The notes beneath the pieces were generated by a model, which made no database searches, was not told the origin of the DNA, and saw only the letters and a list, made by a program, of their open reading frames with translations. Source: Candidatus Parcubacteria bacterium (GTDB lineage Bacteria; Patescibacteriota; Patescibacteriia; Patescibacteriales; UBA12075). Taken from it: a stretch of DNA of 21,301 bases. The stretch's first letter is position 1. Each line of letters starts with the position of its first letter. Made by a program: the position numbers and the translations under genes. The DNA is taken from contig JAGLNE010000020.1 of assembly GCA_023139655.1 (NCBI GenBank), positions 1 through 21,301 of the forward strand, written 5' to 3'. This document shows positions 1-5,374 of this stretch, one piece after another.

Positions 1-74
1 CAAGAGGATGGGTTAATAATCCAGGCTATGATATAATTAAAAATGACATTGAATATTTAATTAGTAATTTATAA
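1..74 (+). CDS. C-terminal end of an unknown protein (partial)
   Basis: The frame starting at base 3 is open from the left edge to TAA at 72-74 and reads GWVNNPGYDIIKNDIEYLIS near its end, which has a natural protein-like composition. Only about 23 residues are visible, so no family can be named. The other two frames close sooner. If it is real, its stop codon overlaps the -10 box (70-75) of the next gene, which would fit the dense packing of this region. It could also be chance. Confidence 0.35.
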   Translation, partial: RGWVNNPGYDIIKNDIEYLISNL

Positions 75-82
75 TAAAAAGT

Positions 83-346
83 ATGAATAAAAAAAGTATC
101 CTTACTATGTTAATTTATTATGTATTAGCAGGAATTTCTTTTCTTTTTGAAAATTTTCTTTCAGATTTTGGTTATTTGTTATTTTATTATTTAATATTAT
201 TTTTAGTTTTTTTTGTTATATATATAAGAACATTAAAAAAACAAAAGCATAAATTTTTATTTACAATTCTTTATTTAATTCCATTGCTCTCTATTGTTAT
301 ATACATGTATATAGGTTTTGCGACTACTTTTCATCCAGGTTTTTAA
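83..346 (+). CDS. Small membrane protein, about three transmembrane helices
   Basis: An 87-residue protein made almost entirely of hydrophobic segments: about residues 7-24, 29-49 and 58-80, with a basic loop (KKQKHK) between the second and third. That suggests an integral inner-membrane protein; no enzymatic motif is visible and I do not recognise the family. It ends in HPGF. The protein at 1350-1700 ends in KPGF after a similar last helix (IYMYIGF against LIYISF), and the DNA is homologous from these codons through the following terminator, so the two genes share a 3' module. No Shine-Dalgarno is present. A -10-like TATAAT at 70-75 lies seven bases before the ATG, so the mRNA is probably leaderless. 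Function unknown. Confidence 0.7.
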   Translation: MNKKSILTMLIYYVLAGISFLFENFLSDFGYLLFYYLILFLVFFVIYIRTLKKQKHKFLFTILYLIPLLSIVIYMYIGFATTFHPGF

Positions 347-410
347 AAGAATAGGCATAGACGATAACAGGTATATTTAAAAGCACTCTAAAAATTTTGG
401 GGTGTTTTTT
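335..410 (+). repeat. 3' module copy A (gene end plus terminator), repeated at 1689-1764
   Basis: These 76 bases start at the CCAGG of the final Pro-Gly codons and run through the stop codon and the terminator hairpin. They align without gaps to 1689-1764, with substitutions mostly in the middle. The two genes upstream are otherwise clearly diverged, so the 3' module has been duplicated or homogenised separately from the gene bodies. Confidence 0.75.
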
Positions 411-411
411 T
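379..411 (+). terminator. Rho-independent terminator of the 83-346 gene
   Basis: AAAGCACTCT pairs, with G-U wobbles, with GGGGTGTTTT around an A/T-rich loop and is followed by a T run. The same hairpin ends the 1350-1700 gene. Confidence 0.75.
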
Positions 412-415
412 GATT

Positions 416-445
416 TTGGTAACCTTAATAAATTAGTGATATAAT
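416..445 (+). promoter_or_regulatory. Sigma70-type promoter fused to the preceding terminator
   Basis: -35 TTGGTA (416-421), an 18-bp spacer, and extended -10 TGATATAAT (TATAAT at 440-445). The -35 begins five bases after the terminator T run. The ATG at 454 is nine bases after the first base past the -10, so the transcript should start at or next to the start codon. The same arrangement is found at 1312-1341. Confidence 0.75.
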
Positions 446-453
446 AAAATTAT

Positions 454-927
454 ATGAAGAACTATAAAAAAATATTAATCTTATTAATTATTTTGTCATT
501 AATAAGTATTATAATCGGGTATGTAGCGCGTCCGCATAAAATTGAATTATGCCAAGATGGTTATTGGGCATGTATGACGAATTATCCTGATACAAGCTGG
601 GGGAAACCATTGTTTAATACTCCGATTTTTCCGTTGTTAGTTTTTGTTATTTTATTTTTTACTCCAGCTAATTTTTTCCGTGCTTGGCGTTGGTTTGCCC
701 TTGTTTTTGGTCTGATTAGTATTTTATTGATTGTTTTAACTCCAGCCGTAAGTCATGATTTTTTTTCCCAAGGCCCAAAGAGTGGTTTTCCTGGGCAACA
801 AGCATATTGTTTGCCATCATCAGTCTCCTTATTATTTTTTTCCAGACATATAAACATTTCCGAGATAAGAAAAAGAAGAAATAAAAAAAAATTAGATTCA
901 TCACAACAAAAATCGCCTCTCAATTGA
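454..927 (+). CDS. Small membrane protein with a probable frameshift near its C-terminus
   Basis: Integral membrane protein of unknown family. Hydrophobic segments lie at about residues 6-26, 57-71 and 75-98, with an external-looking loop between the first two that holds two cysteines (C33, C40) and Trp. After H101 the uninterrupted frame loses its membrane character (SQGPKSGFPGQQAY...) and runs through the terminator hairpin to 927. At the eight-T run 759-766 a -1 shift instead gives ...FFFPRPKEWFSW followed by a clean hydrophobic helix and a lysine-rich tail, ending at TAA 882-884, just before the hairpin. I infer that the intended protein is about 143 residues with four helices. The cause may be a real indel, slippage on the T run, or an assembly error. 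The start at 454 is supported by the adjacent promoter; there is no Shine-Dalgarno. Confidence 0.7.
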   Translation: MKNYKKILILLIILSLISIIIGYVARPHKIELCQDGYWACMTNYPDTSWGKPLFNTPIFPLLVFVILFFTPANFFRAWRWFALVFGLISILLIVLTPAVSHDFFSQGPKSGFPGQQAYCLPSSVSLLFFSRHINISEIRKRRNKKKLDSSQQKSPLN

Positions 928-945
928 TGTTGAAGGCGGTTTTTT
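908..945 (+). terminator. Rho-independent terminator
   Basis: CGCCT pairs with AGGCG, and TCAA with TTGA inside the hairpin, followed by TTTTTT. The annotated frame 454-927 would read into it, whereas the shifted frame stops before it. A close relative ends the AbrB-type gene at 1271-1307. Confidence 0.8.
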
Positions 946-950
946 GATTA

Positions 951-980
951 TTGGGGTAAAAATAAATTATATGTTATAAT
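951..980 (+). promoter_or_regulatory. Promoter of the AbrB-type gene
   Basis: TTGGGG (951-956), an 18-bp spacer, then TATAAT (975-980). It directly follows the terminator T run, like the promoters at 416 and 1312, and has the same spacer length. The predicted transcription start falls inside the GTGTACAC palindrome. Confidence 0.65.
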
Positions 981-982
981 AA

Positions 983-1006
983 AAGTGTACACCTGGGTGT
1001 ACACTT
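983..1006 (+). promoter_or_regulatory. GTGTACAC palindrome, copy 1
   Basis: AA-GTGTACAC-CTGG-GTGTACAC-TT: two boxes, each itself palindromic, with starts exactly 12 bp apart. It begins two bases after the -10 box plus AA and covers the expected transcription start, the position of a repressor site. There is no T run after it, so it is not a terminator. Confidence 0.7.
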
Positions 1007-1015
1007 AACTATTAA

Positions 1016-1043
1016 CCCTCCTACGCTAAAGCTACAGGGGGCA
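1016..1043 (+). repeat. Short dispersed repeat (CTACGCTAAAGCT type)
   Basis: CCCTCCTACGCTAAAGCT followed by a G-rich half. The same core with the same CCCTCC flank occurs inside polA at about 17143-17172. It lies in the untranslated leader of the AbrB-type gene, and its terminal G run is the only purine-rich stretch before that start codon, about 11 bases away. Confidence 0.6.
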
Positions 1044-1051
1044 AGTATATT

Positions 1052-1219
1052 ATGAAAAGGACAATAGAAAATAGAAATGTGAGGAAGTTATATAAACATT
1101 CCAGTAGCTACGCCGTAACTATCCCGGTGGAGATCGTTCGGGCGCTTCGCTGGCAGGAGCGGCAGAAAGTTGTATTTAAAAGGCAGGGGAAGAAAATAAT
1201 TATTGAGGATTGGAAATAA
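1052..1219 (+). CDS. AbrB/MazE/SpoVT-type DNA-binding protein
   Basis: A 55-residue protein that is too short for ordinary ORF cut-offs. Residues about 10-55 fit the swapped-hairpin AbrB fold: an N-terminal strand ending KHSSSYAVTIPVEIVRALRW, then a polar turn (QERQKV), strand VVFKRQG and strand KKIIIEDW. The S-x-AVTIP-VEIVRAL core is the DNA-contacting loop plus helix typical of MazE and SpoVT antitoxins and transition regulators, which act as dimers on palindromic sites. No toxin gene follows: the next gene is a membrane protein behind its own terminator and promoter. A GTGTACAC palindrome overlaps its predicted transcription start, so autoregulation is a reasonable guess. Start chosen at the first ATG; the Shine-Dalgarno is weak. 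Confident on family, unsure of role. Confidence 0.8.
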   Translation: MKRTIENRNVRKLYKHSSSYAVTIPVEIVRALRWQERQKVVFKRQGKKIIIEDWK

Positions 1220-1270
1220 AATATAAAAAGTAGAGATTAAGAAATTTTTATTAAACCATTCATCATAATC

Positions 1271-1307
1271 AAAACCGCTTCTTAATTAATGTTGAAGGCG
1301 GTTTTTT
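1271..1307 (+). terminator. Rho-independent terminator after the AbrB-type gene
   Basis: AAACCGC pairs with GCGGTTT, and TTC with GAA inside, followed by T6. The right half plus the next bases are nearly identical to 925-950. Confidence 0.8.
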
Positions 1308-1311
1308 GATT

Positions 1312-1341
1312 TTGGCAATCTTAAAAATTTAGTGATATAAT
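1312..1341 (+). promoter_or_regulatory. Promoter of the 1350 gene
   Basis: TTGGCA (1312-1317), an 18-bp spacer, and extended -10 TGATATAAT (TATAAT 1336-1341). The ATG at 1350 is eight bases downstream of the -10. About 45 bases up to the ATG align with 411-454, so the promoters of two unrelated membrane genes are homologous. Confidence 0.8.
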
Positions 1342-1349
1342 TAAATTAT

Positions 1350-1700
1350 ATGATAGAACAAAAAATGTGGATGATTAAAAAGTATTTACTGCCCATATTA
1401 CCTGTATTCTATATATTGGCATATTGGATAATATGTATAATAATTCCTTCTACTGTCGTGTTAAGCAAGGAATACGAAATACATCAATTAGACTGGTCAA
1501 CATATTTAATATTTTTAATAATTTTTGTCCTACTTATCTCTCCTTTTATATTTATATTACCCTATAAGTTGTCTCGTCTTAAAACTATTAGAACAAAAAT
1601 ATTATACATATTGTTTGGTTTAGTTGTTCCTTATATATTAATATATACATATATATTAATATATATTAGTTTTATCACTGGCATTAAGCCAGGTTTTTAA
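1350..1700 (+). CDS. Small membrane protein, about three transmembrane helices
   Basis: A 116-residue hydrophobic protein with helices at about residues 13-33, 48-70 and 84-112 and a basic loop (SRLKTIRTK) before the last. It ends in IKPGF, matching the end of the 83-346 protein, and the two share the 76-bp 3' module. They may be distant paralogues whose first halves have diverged. The promoter sits so close that translation probably begins on a leaderless mRNA. No catalytic motif is visible and I cannot assign a function. Confidence 0.75.
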   Translation: MIEQKMWMIKKYLLPILPVFYILAYWIICIIIPSTVVLSKEYEIHQLDWSTYLIFLIIFVLLISPFIFILPYKLSRLKTIRTKILYILFGLVVPYILIYTYILIYISFITGIKPGF

Positions 1701-1764
1701 AAGAACAAACATAAACAATAATAAATATATCTAAAAGCACTCTAAAAATTTTGGGGTGTTTTTT
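1689..1764 (+). repeat. 3' module copy B, repeated at 335-410
   Basis: Gap-free partner of 335-410, covering the last codons, stop, short spacer and terminator. The best-conserved parts are the first 17 bases and the last 30, that is, the stop codon region and the hairpin. Confidence 0.75.
1733..1764 (+). terminator. Rho-independent terminator of the 1350 gene
   Basis: Same hairpin as at 379-411: AAAGCACTCT against GGGGTGTTTT, followed by T6. Confidence 0.75.
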
Positions 1765-1801
1765 GTTGGAAATATTTTTTAAAGCAAAACTTTATGAAAA
1801 T

Positions 1802-1839
1802 TTTATACTTTCTTTATGATTTCTTTATACTTTCTTTAT
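1802..1839 (+). repeat. 22-bp tandem direct repeat
   Basis: TTTATACTTTCTTTAT occurs at 1802-1817 and again at 1824-1839, a 22-bp period or roughly two helical turns. It is followed by the palindrome CTTTATAAAG. It could be a regulator binding array, or simple A/T-rich duplication. Confidence 0.6.
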
Positions 1840-1918
1840 AAAGATTTTAGAACTTGAGGACGAACATGGGTTTTTGTCAAATTCGGCTAAAAAAACAGTT
1901 TTTTATTGTATTTTTTCA

Positions 1919-1947
1919 TTGACTAATGTGGTTTTAACCTATAGAAT
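1919..1947 (+). promoter_or_regulatory. Promoter of a short leader transcript before SIR2-HerA
   Basis: TTGACT (1919-1924), 17-bp spacer, TAGAAT (1942-1947). Transcription from about 1954 would meet the terminator at 2014-2037 after some 80 bases, so it makes either a small RNA or an attenuated leader for the defence genes. A 12-codon ORF, MKLILKKFYNHP, at 1971-2009 ends five bases before the hairpin. Confidence 0.5.
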
Positions 1948-2013
1948 ATAGGTAATTTAATAATTATTGTATGAAATTAATTTTGAAAAAATTTTATAAT
2001 CACCCCTAACCCC

Positions 2014-2037
2014 AAGCCGCCTTTTTGGCGGTTTTTT
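2014..2037 (+). terminator. Strong terminator just before the SIR2 gene
   Basis: A-A-G-CCGCC, five-T loop, GGCGG, then T6. It lies 42 bases before the SIR2 start codon, between the 1919 promoter and the gene. Confidence 0.85.
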
Positions 2038-2078
2038 AAAAGTAGGAAATTTAAAAAATATAAATTATAGTAATTATT

Positions 2079-3335
2079 ATGACAACACATAACCCGAAAC
2101 AATTCATAGAGCAACTCCAAACTATATTAAGTAATCCTTCTAAGAAAATAGGATTTCTTTTCGGTGCTGGAATTTCGATGAAATATAAATCCAAAAAGGA
2201 TTCTAGGGGCGTAAATATATACGAAGATTTGATACCGAGTATTAGCAAAATGACAGAAAAAGCTGTTGATATATTTTCAGATGATCCTCAAAAAGCAGCA
2301 ATAGAAATAATAAAAAAGGAAATTGAAGAAAATAACGAGCAGTTTAATATAGAGACTTTACTTTCAAAAATTTCGCAGAAAGAAAGAGCGGCAGGTGAAG
2401 ATAAATTATGCAAATTGTCCAAAAAAGAATTATTGGAATTAAGAAAGGATATTGAAAAGGAAATAATAAAATTAGTTTCTGTACATGATAACGAAAAGAA
2501 GAAGCTAGATATACAAACAACCAATCAAAACACTTTTTGTCAGTGGATAAAAAATGCATCCAGAGAATTTCCTGTAGAAATTTTTACCACTAATTATGAT
2601 TACTTATTAGAACTATCTTTAGAAAATTACCAAATACAATATTTTGATGGTTTTATCGGTAGCTATAATGCCTTTTTTTGTCCGGAATGGATCGAAGATG
2701 ACTCATCGGTTGAAGATTGGGTAAAGTTATGGAAATTGCATGGGTCTTTGGGGTGGCTCAAAAATGATAAAAATGAAATTATTAGAACCTCAAGGAGCAG
2801 TGATGAGGCTGTAATTTATCCGTCTTTTTTGAAATATGATCATTCGAAGAAACAGCCATACTTGAGTTATATGGATAGATTGTCCCATTTTTTAAGGCAA
2901 GAAGATTCGGTGCTATTCGTTTGTGGATATTCTTTTGGTGACGAACATATTAATGAAACAATTCTTACTGCCCTTACTCGTTCAAGGTCTTCTAGTGTAA
3001 TTGTGCTAAAATTTGAAAAATTAGATGGCGAAGATAGTTTGTGTAAAGAAATTGCTGAACAAAATTCTAGGATTTCTGTTTATGCTAAAAGAACTGCAGT
3101 TATTGGCTGTAAGTTTGGAAAATGGAAATTAGAGAAAGAGCCCAATAGAAATGAATCATATAATATAGTGGATCATGGTTTTGACGAAGATGCGACATTG
3201 GAAGAAGAAGTTAAAACCTCTACATGGACAGGCAAAGGAGATTTTATATTGGGAGATTTCGAAAAATTTACAAATTTTTTATCACTATTTTTTACTGGAT
3301 CGAAATATTTAAAAAAAGAAAATAATGAAAAATAG
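2079..3335 (+). CDS. SIR2-like NAD-consuming effector of a SIR2-HerA defence system
   Basis: A 418-residue SIR2_2-type protein. Visible motifs are the nucleotide-binding loop GAGIS (29-33) after hydrophobic strand KIGFLF, TTNYD (170-174), LHGSLGW with the expected catalytic His at 221, and GYSFGDEH (283-290). Residues about 60-160 form a charged helical insert, usual for the bacterial defence branch. Characterised SIR2-HerA pairs assemble with HerA and deplete NAD (and have nuclease activity) on phage infection; that role here is inferred from family and context. The C-terminal about 100 residues are unassigned. The stop codon overlaps the HerA start by 11 bases, which implies translational coupling. 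There is no Shine-Dalgarno; TATAGT at 2066-2071 lies seven bases before the ATG, so a leaderless start is possible. Confidence 0.88.
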   Translation: MTTHNPKQFIEQLQTILSNPSKKIGFLFGAGISMKYKSKKDSRGVNIYEDLIPSISKMTEKAVDIFSDDPQKAAIEIIKKEIEENNEQFNIETLLSKISQKERAAGEDKLCKLSKKELLELRKDIEKEIIKLVSVHDNEKKKLDIQTTNQNTFCQWIKNASREFPVEIFTTNYDYLLELSLENYQIQYFDGFIGSYNAFFCPEWIEDDSSVEDWVKLWKLHGSLGWLKNDKNEIIRTSRSSDEAVIYPSFLKYDHSKKQPYLSYMDRLSHFLRQEDSVLFVCGYSFGDEHINETILTALTRSRSSSVIVLKFEKLDGEDSLCKEIAEQNSRISVYAKRTAVIGCKFGKWKLEKEPNRNESYNIVDHGFDEDATLEEEVKTSTWTGKGDFILGDFEKFTNFLSLFFTGSKYLKKENNEK

Positions 3336-5103
3336 CGAAACATATATAGGTAAGATAGGAAGCGTAACAGGTAGTACTCTATCTATTAAATTAGATGAAA
3401 AAATACGTTCCACGCTCCCCATCATTAATGGAGTTTTATATAGAGTAGGACAAATTGGCTCGTTTATTAGAGTGCCTTTTGGCTACGTGGATTTATTTGG
3501 AGTAGTTACCCAAACAGGTTCAGATGCAATCCCTGAAAAACTAGCCGAGCAAGAAAACGTAAAAGGTTCACGTTGGATTAAGGCAGTATTAATCGGAGAA
3601 AAAATTGGAAAAAAATTTGAAAGAGGTGTTGTCCAGTTTCCAATAGCTGACGATCATGTTCATTTGGTCATAAAAGATGATTTAGAAATAATTTATGGTG
3701 GTTTTATTGAGGACAAATCAATTATAGTTGGGCAGGTCAGTGCCTCTGAAAGTTTGTCGGCTAGGCTTGATATTGATCGTTTAATTAACAGACATTGCGC
3801 CATTCTTGGTTCAACCGGAAGTGGTAAATCAAACACTGTTTCTATCATTTTGGAAGCGATTGCAGAAAGAAAAGACAAAGCAGGAAATAGCATAAAAAGC
3901 ACAAGAATTCTTTTAGTTGACCCTCATGGAGAATATGGAGAAATTTTAAAAGAGTATAGTAAGATTTTTAAGATTGGAGCTGATAGTACAAAAGCGGAAA
4001 GTGAACTAATAATTCCCTATTGGGCGTTGCCTTTTCAGGAATTTATAAAAAGTTTTCCAGGGACAATAAGTGAAAAACAAGAAGAATATATTCGAGAAAA
4101 GGTTTTACATAAAAAAATTGAAGCAGCTAAAAAGCTAACCCCCGCACCGACAGAAGAAGCAATTACAGCTGACAGCCCAATTCCTTTTAGCATTAAACAG
4201 TTATGGTTTGACTTGATTGATATAGAACAAAAGACTTTTAATGATACAGATTTAACAGATGAAGCATTAGATGAATCAGGAGCCCCAGAAACTTTAAAAG
4301 CAAATAAATATACTCAAGCCTCTACAAATAACACACCACCATATAGCAACAGATCTGCTCAAGGAATTTTAGGTTTTTTAACTTTGATGAGAAATCGACT
4401 CTTAGATCAAAGGTTTAAATTTTTATATCAATTAGAACGACTCACTCCAAATTTAGATGGGGAAATTAAAGGTGACCTAGATTCACTAATTAAAAACTGG
4501 ATAGGAACAGAAAAGCCAATAACAATTCTTGATCTCTCCAGCATTCCGTCTGAGGTTATGGGCTCAATTTCAGGCACTTTACTTTCTATTATTTATGAGT
4601 TTTTATACTGGGGGCAAAACGAAGATGTGGGTGGACGACAAACCCCAATTTTATTTGTTTTAGAAGAGGCGCATAATTATCTAAAATCCGGAGAAAATTC
4701 TATTGCCTCACGAACTGTACAAAAAATATCAAAAGAAGGACGAAAATATGGATCGGGTCTTTTACTAGTTACACAAAGACCCTCTGAACTAGATGATACC
4801 GTTTTAAGCCAGTGCGGATCAGTTATTGCATTAAGAATGACAAACTCGAACGATAGAGGACATATAAAAAGCGCTGTAGAAGATTCTCTGAATGAATTAG
4901 TAGAGCTTCTTCCTAGTTTGAGGACTGGGGAGGGTTTGATTATGGGAGAATGTGTAAAATTGCCGATGCGAACAAAATTTAGTAAAGCAAGAGAATCAAA
5001 AAGCACAGACCCTCTTGTTTCTGAACAATGGAAAAATAACTTACCAGATTCTTCGAATTATAAAAAAGTATTAGAATGCTGGCGAAATAATAAATTTTCT
5101 TAA
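3325..5103 (+). CDS. HerA-type hexameric ATPase/helicase, partner of the SIR2 protein
   Basis: A 592-residue protein with the HerA domain order: N-terminal HAS-barrel-like beta domain (about 7-135, starting IGKIGSVTGSTLSIKL), then a RecA-like ATPase with Walker A GSTGSGKSN (162-170), the HerA signature LLVDPHGEYG (196-205), a helical insertion (about 215-390), Walker B FVLEEAHNYL (about 441-450) and a C-terminal VTQRPSELDDTVLSQC segment with the usual Arg and sensor residues. HerA proteins are ring-shaped DNA translocases of the FtsK/HerA group; paired with SIR2 they form the known anti-phage complex. Archaeal HerA instead pairs with NurA, and no NurA is present here. Start chosen at ATG 3325, overlapping the SIR2 stop, because the N-terminal barrel begins at once. 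All key ATPase motifs look intact. Confidence 0.9.
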   Translation: MKNSETYIGKIGSVTGSTLSIKLDEKIRSTLPIINGVLYRVGQIGSFIRVPFGYVDLFGVVTQTGSDAIPEKLAEQENVKGSRWIKAVLIGEKIGKKFERGVVQFPIADDHVHLVIKDDLEIIYGGFIEDKSIIVGQVSASESLSARLDIDRLINRHCAILGSTGSGKSNTVSIILEAIAERKDKAGNSIKSTRILLVDPHGEYGEILKEYSKIFKIGADSTKAESELIIPYWALPFQEFIKSFPGTISEKQEEYIREKVLHKKIEAAKKLTPAPTEEAITADSPIPFSIKQLWFDLIDIEQKTFNDTDLTDEALDESGAPETLKANKYTQASTNNTPPYSNRSAQGILGFLTLMRNRLLDQRFKFLYQLERLTPNLDGEIKGDLDSLIKNWIGTEKPITILDLSSIPSEVMGSISGTLLSIIYEFLYWGQNEDVGGRQTPILFVLEEAHNYLKSGENSIASRTVQKISKEGRKYGSGLLLVTQRPSELDDTVLSQCGSVIALRMTNSNDRGHIKSAVEDSLNELVELLPSLRTGEGLIMGECVKLPMRTKFSKARESKSTDPLVSEQWKNNLPDSSNYKKVLECWRNNKFS

Positions 5104-5122
5104 TTTTTTAAATTTTAATTTT

Positions 5123-5335
5123 ATGGAAATGATACCAGTTTCTTCATCAAACATTGATAGTATTGGGTATGATGCAGACACAGAGACTCTACGTATGAAG
5201 TTTTTAAGTGGGACAATTTATGAATACAGAAATGTTCCACAAATAGCATATGATGGTCTTACAAGAGCTTCTTCTCATGGTTCGTATTTTAATAGAGAGA
5301 TACGAAATGCTTATACATACGAAAGAATTGGGTAA
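5123..5335 (+). CDS. KTSC domain protein
   Basis: A 70-residue single-domain protein. Residues 3-65 match the KTSC family: PVSSSNIDSIGYDADTETL, FLSGTIYEYRNVP, then YDGLTRASSHGSYFN with the I-R...Y end. The domain is named for its occurrence at the C-terminus of some lysyl-tRNA synthetases; stand-alone copies are common in bacteria and phages and have no established biochemical role. It follows HerA by 19 bases and precedes the nuclease by 39, so it is probably co-transcribed with the defence genes. Whether it functions in defence is unknown. No Shine-Dalgarno; an alternative start is Met3 at 5129. Confidence 0.85.
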   Translation: MEMIPVSSSNIDSIGYDADTETLRMKFLSGTIYEYRNVPQIAYDGLTRASSHGSYFNREIRNAYTYERIG

Positions 5336-5374
5336 AGTAAATATAAGATTATTAGTTATGGGTTAACTCAAGCT

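Larger units (their letters stand above)
1701..2078. other. 378-bp intergenic region ahead of the SIR2-HerA locus
   Basis: Holds, in order, the terminator of the preceding gene, a 22-bp tandem repeat (1802-1839), a promoter-like pair (1919-1947), a 12-codon ORF (1971-2009), a strong terminator (2014-2037) and an A/T-rich stretch directly before the SIR2 start. No longer gene is visible on either strand. Confidence 0.7.

Noticed and set aside
83..1764. An integron-type gene cassette array
   Set aside because: Modular flanks suggest it, but no integrase gene or attC-like site with its typical core is visible; the repeats are promoters and terminators.
1802..1839. A CRISPR array
   Set aside because: Only two 16-base repeats with a 6-base gap, no spacer-length units and no cas genes.
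3325..5103. HerA as part of an archaeal-type HerA-NurA end-resection pair
   Set aside because: No NurA-like gene is next to it; the overlapping partner is a SIR2 protein.
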